Shown here in pieces: positions 25,701 to 33,333 of a DNA stretch of 64,000 bases; within the stretch, counting starts at the first letter, position 1; the number at the start of each line of letters is the position of its first letter. A program made the translations under genes and the position numbers. Under the pieces are notes generated by a model. That model was not told the origin of the DNA, searched no databases, and saw nothing but the letters and a program-made list of their open reading frames with translations. This stretch comes from Cellulomonas sp. KH9 (lineage in GTDB: Bacteria > Actinomycetota > Actinomycetes > Actinomycetales > Cellulomonadaceae). Where the stretch lies: contig NZ_FOSE01000003.1 of NCBI RefSeq assembly GCF_900114185.1, positions 124,001-188,000 on the forward strand, written 5' to 3'.

Positions 25701-26149
25701 GGCACCGGCAGGTCGTGCAGGTCCACGAGGCTCACGGCCGCCGCCGAGAGCGGGGTGGTCACCGTCCAGGGGCGCCGGGCGACGAGGTCGGCGACGCGTC
25801 GGGCGAGCCGGGGCCCGTGCGGCGCCAGCAGGCGCGCCGCGAGCGGCCCGGGGAGCGGGAACCTCTCCAGCAGCTCGACCGCGCGGAGCGCGTCGACCCC
25901 TTGACGCAGCGCGAACGCGGTCAGCAGGTGCTCGTCGACGCCGCCGACCAGGCTCGTCCACCGGTACCCGCGGATCGAGTCGTCCCACCGGTGGTGCTCG
26001 CGCCACGGGCCGGCGGCCAGGCCGGCGCGAGCGGCGGCGCGCTGCTCGGGTGTGCCGAGCGGCAGGTTCTCGACGTCCTCCAGGGTCGCCGTCGCCCAGC
26101 CCAGGTCCCGGAAGACCTCGACGGCGGCGTCGAGCCCGGGCGTGCTCAT
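22772..26149 (-). CDS. Large protein of unknown function coupled to a SWIM protein
   Basis: 1125 aa, soluble, no signal peptide. Almost entirely helical with HEAT/ARM-like recurrences (for example LAARLLAPHGPRLARRVADL, VVEALAPPLVAGVPEDLLAD, ADHVVEAVAPLVAPM) and a C-terminal conserved block: STYRVRKTAFHELEQEGQ, LRWDVGTERIVVSPYRNWR and SMVAVLLLGLSTDSPYTAG. I believe it belongs to the DUF6493-like group that accompanies SWIM proteins, but that is from memory. The ATG overlaps the SWIM gene stop as ATGA, so the two are made together. Function unknown; it may be a scaffold in a SWIM-associated complex. Confidence 0.8.
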   Translation of the reverse strand: MSTPGLDAAVEVFRDLGWATATLEDVENLPLGTPEQRAAARAGLAAGPWREHHRWDDSIRGYRWTSLVGGVDEHLLTAFALRQGVDALRAVELLERFPLPGPLAARLLAPHGPRLARRVADLVARRPWTVTTPLSAAAVSLVDLHDLPVPASRGYLEHWVAQTSYAVPPEGRQAAAGTAVLARATVLRRATEHLRAAREAGVPPLPSFGGVLAAVVEQGLVPRDEALEIAVAGLDSAQRPGDRTAWTRLLTGPLGATDGELLDRADVLVPALAHGDPAVVEALAPPLVAGVPEDLLADVLTVALLVRSRKARRLVLATAASRPRPADHVVEAVAPLVAPMTTAPDRPLGRAATALVTAWGADVDVDPEPDGGPVVVARWLPTPPLWDVPRFDVGPVTPDALTAAAAALTGRPADVVDVHVEQLLALATAVAYTDPAAARTALAGVRPSEVAGLRCVPDWLAGTPSRLRDTPGHPATSHRSWPLPALVRAPVDAREAAVVGRWGEIPVMLSMPTWVDLRIDPADLVVRLQAYADAGVAVSEGDLHLALTRTDVSLATADVRSALERLAVPVLQPDQPAPDRGLLARLRSTWQGHSDGAARLTAGPVAARYLTDPVLEPALRRSADGRRWEPGAIVVPASLAGLPARLTALPAFAPLGAETLPTWGDAAGTWIRSSETADAGLRLRQAVRRGTPLPPGLAANVVGAQRGFHPVAAPDGTTAVLEAWERGLLRPGAADVRLLDWSLTPTALASFARACVELAADGLLAVVWPLLDDVLAASLTRSRLPAGTSEVAEAVQSLLPAVRAAVVEGTAPASALELPGTRALARRGGTSRAVVAACAVTAELPERRDPPAPTTAALPAPSFDEVWPVDAGTRPAVVDGAVLTVRAPDHPGAPPALDVALPDGSTYRVRKTAFHELEQEGQCEAASLPLPESGRRHADSWLRWDVGTERIVVSPYRNWRDGSHRPPTGPDVPPLTTSMVAVLLLGLSTDSPYTAGQVRATLGSRLVGSAAVTHAVRALLPSEHVNPGHLVRPLDVDAATLPVLWPVLVESVRHAATFEGSPPRWVHRVLDVALHRAPLLREAVSRGLLPADAAAWPGLADLAASARSATVRRKAAALAEQVLGT

Positions 26150-27465
26150 GACGGCGCCTCCGTGCGGATCCGTACGGCCAGGACGTGCGCGCAGGGGCCG
26201 CGGCCGGTCCCGTGCTTCAGGAACCAGGGGCAGGTGCACCGGGTGCCGGTCCCGGTCACGCGGTACGGGGGACCGTCGCCCGAGCGCCGGCGCACGGTCC
26301 AGCCGTCGCCGTCGGCCACCACCGCCCCGTCGGCGACCAGGCGACGCGCGCCGACGAGCCGCGGGTTGTCCTTCGCGACGCGTGCCGGGTCGTGGGGCAG
26401 CTCGCGGTGGAACCACGCCGCATCGTGCAGGTCCCAGCCGATGCGCCCGTCGGCCGCCAGGACGGCCAGCGCGGCCCGCACCCGGGTCTCGTCGAGCGCC
26501 GTGTCGCGGGCGAGGCGGGCGACGTCGACGACCGGCTCGAACGCGAGCAGCGCGGCGACGAGGTCCGCGTCCTCGGCGACGGTCGCACCCGTGAGCGCGG
26601 ACAGCAGCGAGCCCTCCCCGGAGTGCCCGCGCCACGCCTCGTCGGTGAGGCCCAGCACGAGGCGGGCCCCCGGCAGCGTGAGCTCGACGACGGCCGGGCC
26701 TGGCTCGGCGGCGCCGTGCACCGTCATGCCGGTGACGTGCACCAGCAGGCGCTTCGCCGCGTTGAGGCGGTGCAGCCCGGCGACGTGCACGCCGCCGGGG
26801 GTCGGGCGCGGTGAGACGCGCACGGCGTCGCGCGCGGCGACGAGCCACCCGGAGCGGCCCGCCCCGGTGGCCGCCGGCAGCGCCGCGACGAAGGCCCGGG
26901 CACCGGCCGCCCCCACGGTGAACGCGAGCGGGAGCCCGTGGTGCATCTCGGCCACGTTCCCCAGCGCGCGCACCCACCGGTCCGGCATCGCCACGGGCCG
27001 CTCGACGGCGGTGGCCTGCGGGGTGGACATCGTCAGACCGCCGCGCCCGACGTCGAGGTGCAGGAGCTTGTCGCGGCCCACGCGGGTGAGTGCCGCGCGC
27101 GTCGTCGTGCCGATGTCGACGTTGGTGGTGCCGTGGCCGACGGTGCCCGAGTCGAGCGCGTCGGGCAGCAGGTCGAGCCGGGCGTACACGCCGTTGCAGG
27201 CCGAGAAGCACTCGGCCCGCAGCCGGTCGCCGTGCGCGGTCAGGACGGGGTCCCGGAGGGTGGTCGGCACGTACTGGAAGTACCGCGTCGCCGTGACGTC
27301 GGCGAGCGTGACCAGGCCGCGGGCGAGCACCTGCGGGTGCGCGGCGAAGCCGTGGCAGAAGCTCGGGTCCTGCTCCACGCCGCGCGGCGTCAGGGCGGGG
27401 GCGAGCCCGAGCACCAAGCCGTCCTCGCCGAGGTGGGACGGCCGCGTGAACGTCCGGGTGGTCAC
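26146..27465 (-). CDS. SWIM zinc-finger family protein
   Basis: 439 aa. The C-terminal SWIM finger reads TRCTCPWFLKHGTGRGPCAH (about residues 407-426): C-x-C, a 12-residue gap, C-x-H. The first 370 residues are a conserved N-terminal domain with CNGVYARLDLLPD and DIGTTTRAALTRVG. SWIM fingers bind DNA or proteins; in bacteria such genes often lie with MoxR ATPase and von Willebrand A genes, but neither is visible here. GTG start with TAGACT 7 nt upstream (leaderless type). First of a two-gene coupled operon. Confidence 0.9.
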   Translation of the reverse strand: MTTRTFTRPSHLGEDGLVLGLAPALTPRGVEQDPSFCHGFAAHPQVLARGLVTLADVTATRYFQYVPTTLRDPVLTAHGDRLRAECFSACNGVYARLDLLPDALDSGTVGHGTTNVDIGTTTRAALTRVGRDKLLHLDVGRGGLTMSTPQATAVERPVAMPDRWVRALGNVAEMHHGLPLAFTVGAAGARAFVAALPAATGAGRSGWLVAARDAVRVSPRPTPGGVHVAGLHRLNAAKRLLVHVTGMTVHGAAEPGPAVVELTLPGARLVLGLTDEAWRGHSGEGSLLSALTGATVAEDADLVAALLAFEPVVDVARLARDTALDETRVRAALAVLAADGRIGWDLHDAAWFHRELPHDPARVAKDNPRLVGARRLVADGAVVADGDGWTVRRRSGDGPPYRVTGTGTRCTCPWFLKHGTGRGPCAHVLAVRIRTEAPS

Positions 27466-27472
27466 GGCGCGG

Positions 27473-27478
27473 AGTCTA
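27473..27478 (-). promoter_or_regulatory. -10 box, leaderless promoter of SWIM operon
   Basis: TAGACT on the minus strand, 7 nt before the GTG at 27465. Confidence 0.5.
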
Positions 27479-27574
27479 GGGGCGGGCACCGGCGGGCCGT
27501 GGGGGTGCGGAGAGGTGTCACCCGGGTGGCGCTCCCGGCTGCCGCGCGCGGGGCGCCGGGCGGAGGGGACCTCG

Positions 27575-27970
27575 TCACAGCCGCAGGACCCCCGCCGCCG
27601 TCGGCCGGAACCCGCACGCCCGGTAGAACCCGTCCAGGTGCGGCTCGAAGTCCACGTGCAGCCACGTGCACCCGGCCGCGCGGACCTCCGTGACGAGCCG
27701 CTCGACCAGCCGCCGCCCCGTGCCCCGGCGCCGGTGCGCGGCGTCCACCATCGTGTCGAGGACGAACGCGTGCGTGCCCCCGTCGCCGCAGGCGTGCACG
27801 AACCCGACGAGCTCGTCGCCGTCGAACGCCCCCACCCACGTGACCGCGTACCGGTCGAGGCGGGCCGCCCACGGCTGCACGTCGTCCGCGCCGCCGAACG
27901 CCGCGGCGTGCAGCCGGCTCAGGGTGACGTCGTCGACGGGGTACCGGACGCGCAGCACGGGGTCGCTCAT
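27575..27970 (-). CDS. GNAT-family N-acetyltransferase
   Basis: 131 aa. The acetyl-CoA pyrophosphate loop is HRRRGTGRRLVERLV (motif A, R-x-x-G-x-G), preceded by FVLDTMVDAAH (strand 4); WLHVDFEPHLDGFYRACGF is the motif B region with the usual YRxxGF ending. Substrate unknown. ATG start; co-oriented with the SWIM operon but 109 bp upstream of it. Confidence 0.9.
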   Translation of the reverse strand: MSDPVLRVRYPVDDVTLSRLHAAAFGGADDVQPWAARLDRYAVTWVGAFDGDELVGFVHACGDGGTHAFVLDTMVDAAHRRRGTGRRLVERLVTEVRAAGCTWLHVDFEPHLDGFYRACGFRPTAAGVLRL

Positions 27971-28031
27971 GCGCCGAGCGTGGCGCACGGCCCGCCCGGG
28001 CGCGCACACCTTTCCCGGAGCCCCGCAGCCG

Positions 28032-28622
28032 TCACGTCAGGTCCGTGCGGGGCACGTGCCCACCCTGCGTGAGGTGCGTGAGGTCGACGTCCCACATGCC
28101 GTCGCGGCCGATGCGCCACGTGCCGGTGTCGAGCATGTCGTGCCAGCGGGCGATCCGCTGCGGCAGGGTCGAGTGCGCCACCACGAGCGGGTTGCTCTGC
28201 GGGTCGTGCCGGAACGAGTCGGGGCCGGGGGACGCGCCGTCCAGGACCAGCGGCAGGGCGTGCCCGTGCACGGCCACGACCCAGTGCGGCTGCCAGGGCA
28301 CCGTGGGGGTCGCCCCCGCGCGGGCCTCCGCCCGCGACGCCTCCAGGTACTCCCGCGAGCGGCGCAGGCTCTCGTCGAGCGACGCGAACTCCTGCCCGGG
28401 GGCCAGGTGCGCCGGTGCCCGGCCTGGGCGCGCTCCCACACCGTCGCGCCACGTCCACAGCGCTGCCAGCTCGTCCGTCAGCAGGTAGCCGTGACGTGCG
28501 GCGACCTCGTCCGCCTCGTCCGGCGTGAGGCCGGGACGCAGACGGGTGACGACGACGGCACCGAGCCGCACGAGCCGTGCCGCCCAGCCGTCCAGGGCGG
28601 TGTGCACTTCGGCGGCGCTCAC
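28032..28622 (-). CDS. SMI1/KNR4 (SUKH-like) family protein
   Basis: 196 aa. An N-terminal helix pair is followed by RPGLTPDEADEVAARHGYLL and LAALWTWRDGV, the characteristic SMI1/KNR4 start (L-x-x-L-x-x-W-W/R-x-x-G). The middle contains WVVAVHGHALPLVLDGA, the end HDMLDTGTWRIGRDGMWDVD. Members act as protein-interaction modules and often as immunity proteins to toxins, but no toxin gene is adjacent, and many single copies have housekeeping roles. GTG start. Confidence 0.72.
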   Translation of the reverse strand: MSAAEVHTALDGWAARLVRLGAVVVTRLRPGLTPDEADEVAARHGYLLTDELAALWTWRDGVGARPGRAPAHLAPGQEFASLDESLRRSREYLEASRAEARAGATPTVPWQPHWVVAVHGHALPLVLDGASPGPDSFRHDPQSNPLVVAHSTLPQRIARWHDMLDTGTWRIGRDGMWDVDLTHLTQGGHVPRTDLT

Positions 28623-28707
28623 CGCGGGGCGTCCGGGCCCGGCGGTGCGGTCGGACGGGTCGATCGCGCCCCGCCGCGGTCTCGACGACCGGTCACGGTG
28701 ATCCCCT

Positions 28708-28755
28708 CTCGTGGTGCGTGGTGCGTGGCTCGTGGTGCGTGCCTCGTGGTGCGTG
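28708..28755. repeat. Three direct repeats ctcgtggtgcgtg
   Basis: 13-bp unit at 28708-28720, 28729-28741 and 28743-28755, with an extra partial copy (gtgcgtgg) between the first two. Intergenic, upstream of the SMI1/KNR4 start on the minus strand. Confidence 0.85.
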
Positions 28756-28969
28756 GTGGGCGGGGACGTCGTCGGGCCCGCAGCGGGCGGTCACCGTGAC
28801 ACAGGTGCGCACTGGCGCGCGCCCGGACCGTGACAGGCCACCCGGTCGGCGCAGCGTGCAGGGGTGACGGGCGGCCCGAACGGCGGCCTACCGGGCGGTA
28901 CGGCCTGCGCCGTCGGCCTGCGTTCCGGGCGTCGGCAGCCGGTGTGTCCCACGCCGCAGCGGATCGAGT

Positions 28970-28998
28970 TTGGGGCTGGCCCTCCGTGCCTGTATCGT
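28970..28998 (+). promoter_or_regulatory. Promoter of tRNA-Arg
   Basis: TTGGGG (28970-28975), 17-bp spacer, TATCGT (28993-28998); the tRNA begins 24 nt further. Confidence 0.45.
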
Positions 28999-29022
28999 TC
29001 TGGTCGGCCCGCGAGGGCCAGT

Positions 29023-29095
29023 GCGCCCGTAGCTCAATGGATAGAGCATCTGACTACGGATCAGAAGGTTGGGGGTTCGAGTCCCTTCGGGCGCG
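29023..29095 (+). tRNA. tRNA-Arg (anticodon ACG)
   Basis: 73 nt. Acceptor GCGCCCG pairs with CGGGCGC, discriminator G, no encoded CCA. The anticodon arm TCTGA-CTACGGA-TCAGA gives ACG, which after A34-to-inosine change reads CGT, CGC and CGA. T-loop GTTCGAGTC. Confidence 0.97.
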
Positions 29096-29100
29096 CAGAT

Positions 29101-29133
29101 CGAAGGCCCGGCACCGGTGGTGCCGGGCCTTCG
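29101..29133 (+). terminator. Terminator of tRNA-Arg
   Basis: Perfect 15-bp stem cgaaggcccggcacc / ggtgccgggccttcg with a 3-nt loop, then tcgttcc. Same design as the tRNA-Ser terminator. Confidence 0.85.
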
Positions 29134-29270
29134 TCGTTCCTGCCCGTCCCGGTGGCCGGCGCGCGGTGCCCCCGGCCGTCGCAGGGGACCGACCGGGCGA
29201 AACGGGTGACACCGCCCGTTCCCGGGCGCAGACTGTTGGCCGTCGAGACCGCCCCGCCACGGAGGTCCGT

Positions 29271-30944
29271 GTGGCACCAGACGCAGCAGCCCGCCCCGCT
29301 CTCGTCACCGTCGACGACGACGCCGCGGTGTCGCGCGCCGTCGCGCGGGACCTGCGCCGCCGGTACGGCGCCGACTACCGGATCGTGCGGGCCGAGTCGG
29401 GTGCCGAGGCGCTGGACGTGTGCCGGGAGCTGAAGCTGCGCGGTGAGCAGGTCGCGGTGCTGCTGGCCGACCACCGCATGCCCGGCATGAGCGGCATCGA
29501 GTTCCTCGAGCAGGCGATGGACCTGTTCCCGGCCGCGCGGCGCGTGCTGCTCACGGCGTACGCGGACACGGACGCGGCGATCGACGCGGTCAACGTCGTG
29601 GACCTCGACCACTACCTGCTCAAGCCGTGGGACCCGCCGGAGGAGAAGCTGTACCCGGTGCTCGACGCGCAGCTCGACGCGTGGCGGGCCGCGGCACCGT
29701 CCACCGTGCACGGCCCCAAGGTGGTGGGGCACCGCTGGTCGGCGCGCTCGTCGCAGGTGCGCGAGTTCCTGGCGCGCAACCAGGTGCCGTACCGGTGGTT
29801 CGCGTCGGACTCGCCCGAGGGCACGCGCCTGCTGGAGGCCGCGGGCGTCGACGACGCACGGCTGCCGGTCGTCGTCACGTCGGACGGGGACGTCCTGGTC
29901 GGGCCCGACGACGCGACGATCGCGTCCCGCGTGGGGCTGGAGGTGCAGCCCGCGGAGGACTTCTACGACCTGGTGGTCGTCGGCGGCGGGCCCGCGGGGC
30001 TCAGTGCGGCGCTGTACGGCGCGTCCGAGGGGCTGCGCACGGCGCTCGTCGAGCGCACCGCGACGGGTGGGCAGGCCGGGCAGAGCTCGCGCATCGAGAA
30101 CTACCTGGGCTTCCCCGACGGTGTCTCCGGCGCGCAGCTCACCGACCGCGCGCGGCGCCAGGCGCAGCGGTTCGGCGCCGAGATCGTCATGACGCGCGAC
30201 GTGTGCGGGCTCGACGTCAAGGGCTCCGCGCGCGCCGTGCGGTTCGCCGACGGCAGCACGCTCGCGGCGCACTGCGTGATCCTCGCCAACGGCGTGTCCT
30301 ACCGGGAGCTGTCCGGGCCGGGCCTAGGGACGCTCACGGGCCGCGGGGTGTTCTACGGGTCGGCGATGACGGAGGCGCCGGCGTGCCGCGACCAGGACGT
30401 GTACGTGGTCGGCGGGGCCAACTCCGCCGGGCAGGCGGCGATGTACCTCGCGCGCGACGCGCGCTCCGTGACCCTCGTGGTGCGCGCCGAGGACCTGCGC
30501 CGGTCGATGTCGCACTACCTCGTCGAGCAGGTCGAGGCGCACCCCCGGATCCGGGTGCGCACGGGCACCGAGGTCGTCGAGGCGATCGGCGACGAGCACC
30601 TCGAGCGGGTCGTGCTGCGCAGCGCCGCGACGGGCGACAAGGAGACGGTCGGGACCGGGTGGCTGTTCGTGTTCATCGGCGCCGCCCCGCTGACCGGCTG
30701 GCTCGACGGGACGGTCGTGCGGGACCCGCGCGGGTTCGTCCGCTCCGGCCCGGACCTCCTCACGGACGGACGTCCCCCGGCCGGGTGGCCGCTGGACCGC
30801 CCGCCCTACCACCTCGAGACCAGCGTCCCGGGGGTGTTCGCGGCCGGCGACGTGCGCGCCGAGTCCGCCAAGCGCGTCGCGTCCGCCGTGGGCGAGGGCG
30901 CGATGGCCGTCATGCTCGTCCACCGGTACCTGGAGCAGCTGTGA
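29271..30944 (+). CDS. Response regulator fused to thioredoxin reductase-like flavoprotein
   Basis: 557 aa in three parts. Residues 8-125 are a CheY-type receiver: acidic pocket VDDD (15-17), phospho-acceptor Asp67 in LLADHRMPG, and Lys118 in LLKPW. Residues about 140-220 look like a thioredoxin/glutaredoxin-like domain without cysteines (FLARNQVPYRWFA). From about 228 comes a TrxR-fold oxidoreductase: DLVVVGGGPAGLSAALYGA (FAD), VYVVGGANSAGQAAMYLA (NADPH) and GVFAAGDVR. The redox CxxC of true TrxR is missing, so electrons must go elsewhere. GTG after GGAGG; stop overlaps the kinase start. Confidence 0.92.
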   Translation: MAPDAAARPALVTVDDDAAVSRAVARDLRRRYGADYRIVRAESGAEALDVCRELKLRGEQVAVLLADHRMPGMSGIEFLEQAMDLFPAARRVLLTAYADTDAAIDAVNVVDLDHYLLKPWDPPEEKLYPVLDAQLDAWRAAAPSTVHGPKVVGHRWSARSSQVREFLARNQVPYRWFASDSPEGTRLLEAAGVDDARLPVVVTSDGDVLVGPDDATIASRVGLEVQPAEDFYDLVVVGGGPAGLSAALYGASEGLRTALVERTATGGQAGQSSRIENYLGFPDGVSGAQLTDRARRQAQRFGAEIVMTRDVCGLDVKGSARAVRFADGSTLAAHCVILANGVSYRELSGPGLGTLTGRGVFYGSAMTEAPACRDQDVYVVGGANSAGQAAMYLARDARSVTLVVRAEDLRRSMSHYLVEQVEAHPRIRVRTGTEVVEAIGDEHLERVVLRSAATGDKETVGTGWLFVFIGAAPLTGWLDGTVVRDPRGFVRSGPDLLTDGRPPAGWPLDRPPYHLETSVPGVFAAGDVRAESAKRVASAVGEGAMAVMLVHRYLEQL

Positions 30945-32437
30945 GCACACCCACCGACGCCTCCGACCTGCGCACCGAGCCGCCCGACGAGGCGCTGCCC
31001 TGCGACGTCGACGAGCTGCGCACGCTGTTCCTCTTCGAGCGCCTGGACGACGACCAGCTGCGCTGGCTGTGCGCGCACGGGCACGTGCTGTCCCGCGAGT
31101 CCGGTCCGCTGTACGTCGAGGGGGACCCCGCGCGCTGGCTGTACGTGCTGCTCGACGGGCACGTCGCGCTGTCCCGGCGGGTCGGTACGGACGACGTCGA
31201 GGTGTCGCGCACGTCGCAGCGCGGCGTCTACGGCGGGGCGACGGCCGCGTACCTGGGGGAGCGGGCACCCCAGCGGTACCCGCACACGATGCACGTGCTG
31301 GAGCCGTCGCGCTTCTACGTGCTGGCGGCACCGGACTTCGCGGAGCTGATGACCACGTGGTTCCCGATGGCGGTGCACCTGCTGGAGGGGCTGTCCGTGG
31401 GGCAGCAGGCCACGCAGCAGGCGGTGGGGCAGCGCGAGCGGCTGCTCGCGCTCGGCGCGCTGTCCGCCGGGCTGACGCACGAGCTGAACAACCCCGCGGC
31501 CGCGGCGAACCGGGCGACCGCGTCCCTGCGCGAGCGGGTGGCGGGCATGCGGCACAAGCTCGCGATGATCGCCGACGGCCCGTACGACGCGACGACCCTC
31601 GGCACCCTCGTGGACCTGCAGGAGCAGGCCGTGGAGTCCCTCGCCAAGTCCCGTGCGCCCGGGGCGCCGCCGCCCCCGACGGCGCTCGAGCGGACGGACG
31701 CCGAGGACGCCGTGGCCGACTGGTTCGACGCGCACGGCATCGCCGGCGGGTGGGACCTCGCGCCGACGTTCGTCACGGCACGGCTCGACCCGGGGTGGCT
31801 CGACGCGGTCGCCACGGCGGTCGGTCCGGGGATCCTCGAGGGCGCCGTGCGCTGGCTGTCCTACGCGCTGGAGACCGAGCAGCTGATGAACGACGTCGAG
31901 GACGCGACGTCCCGCATCTCCTCCCTCGTCGGCGCGGCCCGGCAGTACTCGCAGATCGGCCGTGCACCCGACCAGACGCTCGACGTCCACGAGCTGCTCG
32001 ACTCGACGCTGACGATGCTCGACCGGCGCCTCGACGGGATCGTCGTGGTGCGGGACTACGACCGCACGCTGCCGCCCGTGCACGTCTACGGTGCCGAGCT
32101 CAACCAGGTGTGGACCAACCTCATCGACAACGCGGCCCAGGCCATGGACGGTGCCGGCACCCTGACGATCACCACGCGACGGGTCGACGACTGGCTCGAG
32201 GTCGAGGTCGCCGACTCCGGCCCGGGCATCCCGCCCGACGTGGTCGGCCGCGTGTTCGAGCCGTTCTTCACCACCAAGCCCGTCGGGTCCGGTACGGGCC
32301 TGGGCCTGGACATCGCGTGGCGCATCGTCGTGACCAAGCACCACGGCGACCTGTCGGTGCGCTCCTCGCCGGGGGACACCCGGTTCCTGGTGCGGCTGCC
32401 CTACGAGCCCGCCGCGACCCTGGGGGTGACCGCGTGA
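30941..32437 (+). CDS. Sensor histidine kinase with cyclic nucleotide-binding domain
   Basis: 498 aa, soluble. Residues 25-150 form a cNMP/CRP-like beta-barrel (LYVEGDPARWLYVLLDGHVA, then PSRFYVLAAPDFAELM). The dimerisation helix holds the phospho-acceptor His180 in SAGLTHELNNPAAAANRAT. The HATPase domain shows the N box NQVWTNLIDNAAQAM, G1 VADSGPGIP, F box FEPFFTTKP and G2 GSGTGLGLDIAW. It starts as GTGA overlap with the receiver-flavoprotein, its likely phosphorylation partner, and its stop overlaps the first UBP zinc-finger gene. The ligand of the cNMP fold is unknown. Confidence 0.93.
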   Translation: MSTPTDASDLRTEPPDEALPCDVDELRTLFLFERLDDDQLRWLCAHGHVLSRESGPLYVEGDPARWLYVLLDGHVALSRRVGTDDVEVSRTSQRGVYGGATAAYLGERAPQRYPHTMHVLEPSRFYVLAAPDFAELMTTWFPMAVHLLEGLSVGQQATQQAVGQRERLLALGALSAGLTHELNNPAAAANRATASLRERVAGMRHKLAMIADGPYDATTLGTLVDLQEQAVESLAKSRAPGAPPPPTALERTDAEDAVADWFDAHGIAGGWDLAPTFVTARLDPGWLDAVATAVGPGILEGAVRWLSYALETEQLMNDVEDATSRISSLVGAARQYSQIGRAPDQTLDVHELLDSTLTMLDRRLDGIVVVRDYDRTLPPVHVYGAELNQVWTNLIDNAAQAMDGAGTLTITTRRVDDWLEVEVADSGPGIPPDVVGRVFEPFFTTKPVGSGTGLGLDIAWRIVVTKHHGDLSVRSSPGDTRFLVRLPYEPAATLGVTA

Positions 32438-32775
32438 GGGCTGTCGACCCGAGCCTGCCGCCCAGCGGTCCCGGCTGCCTCGAGTGCGACGCCACGGGCG
32501 GCTGGTGGTTCCACCTACGACGCTGCGCCGCGTGCGGGCACGTCGGCTGCTGCGACTCCTCGCCCTCGCAGCACGCGACCGCGCACTGGCGTGCCACGGG
32601 CCACCCGCTCGTGCGGTCCTACGAGCCGGGCGAGGACTGGTGGTGGGACTACGCCGCGCAGGACTACGGCACCGGGCCCGCGCTCGCACCGCCGCTCGCC
32701 CACCCCACCGACCAGCCGGCGCCCGGGCCCGCGGGGCGGGTGCCCGCCGACTGGCCCTCCCGGCTGCACCGCTGA
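32434..32775 (+). CDS. UBP-type zinc-finger protein (first copy)
   Basis: 113 aa, essentially one ZnF-UBP domain. Metal ligands are visible in CLEC, RRCAACGHVGCCD, and the histidines of SQHATAHWRATGH; the C-terminal EDWWWDYAAQDYG is characteristic of the bacterial form. In eukaryotes this finger binds the ubiquitin C-terminus; bacteria here have no ubiquitin, so the partner is unknown. GTG overlaps the kinase stop, tying it to the signalling operon. Confidence 0.9.
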   Translation: MRAVDPSLPPSGPGCLECDATGGWWFHLRRCAACGHVGCCDSSPSQHATAHWRATGHPLVRSYEPGEDWWWDYAAQDYGTGPALAPPLAHPTDQPAPGPAGRVPADWPSRLHR

Positions 32776-32944
32776 CGACGCCGACCCGTTCGGCAACGCC
32801 CCTCGGGATCATGGAGAACCCGCACCGGCGCGCGCGCCACGACTGACGGGCGGCGGTCGGCGCACCTCCGGCACGGCTCCCGGCACGGCGTGCGGTGGCG
32901 CGGTACCCGGGCGCAGACTGGCCAGGAGCCCGAAGGAGCGCCCC

Positions 32945-33292
32945 ATGAGCGTCAGCGCGATCGACCCGACCGTCCCTCCGAGCGGCCCCGGCTGCGTCGA
33001 GTGCGAGCAGGAGGCGGGGTGGTGGGTGGCGCTGCGGCGCTGCGCGGCGTGCGGGCACATCGGCTGCTGCGACAGCTCGCCCGGGCAGCACGCCACGGCG
33101 CACTGGCGCGCCTCCGGCCACGCCGTGATGCGCACCTACGAGCCGGGGCAGGACTGGTGGTGGGACTACTCCGCCGGGGACTACACCCTGGGCCCGGACC
33201 TGGCGCCGCCCATGGCGCACCCGGAGGACCAGCCCACGCCGGGGCCGGAGGGGCGGGTGCCGCCGGACTGGCGCGCGCGGCTGCACCCGTGA
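32945..33292 (+). CDS. UBP-type zinc-finger protein (second copy)
   Basis: 115 aa, a close paralogue of the preceding protein: the same PPSGPGC-EC start, RRCAACGHIGCCDSSPGQHA, EPGQDWWWDY and proline-rich end GPEGRVPPDW. The two are clearly a tandem duplication separated by 169 bp. This copy has its own ATG with GGAGC nearby and so may be expressed separately. All Cys/His ligands are kept in both. Confidence 0.9.
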   Translation: MSVSAIDPTVPPSGPGCVECEQEAGWWVALRRCAACGHIGCCDSSPGQHATAHWRASGHAVMRTYEPGQDWWWDYSAGDYTLGPDLAPPMAHPEDQPTPGPEGRVPPDWRARLHP

Positions 33293-33321
33293 CCGGTGGG
33301 CGCCGGTCCGCGACGTCCGCC

Positions 33322-33327
33322 TAGCCT
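33322..33327 (+). promoter_or_regulatory. -10 box, leaderless promoter of Fe-alcohol dehydrogenase
   Basis: TAGCCT, 6 nt before the GTG at 33334, no ribosome-binding site. Confidence 0.5.
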
Positions 33328-33333
33328 GCTCCC

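Larger units (their letters stand above)
28623..29022. other. 400-bp intergenic region before tRNA-Arg
   Basis: No convincing gene on either strand. Contains a cluster of 13-bp direct repeats (28708-28755), about 200 bp of plain GC-rich sequence, and the tRNA-Arg promoter at its right end. An open frame crosses it to the right but lacks coding character until the response-regulator gene at 29271. Confidence 0.6.

Noticed and set aside
28032..28622. SMI1/KNR4 protein as an immunity gene of a toxin system
   Set aside because: No toxin, secretion-domain or polymorphic-toxin gene lies nearby.
29054..30272. Minus-strand open frames opposite tRNA-Arg and the response-regulator gene, including one with RDSNPQPSDP-like translation
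   Set aside because: The peptide is the well-known artefact of translating tRNA genes in reverse; no real gene.
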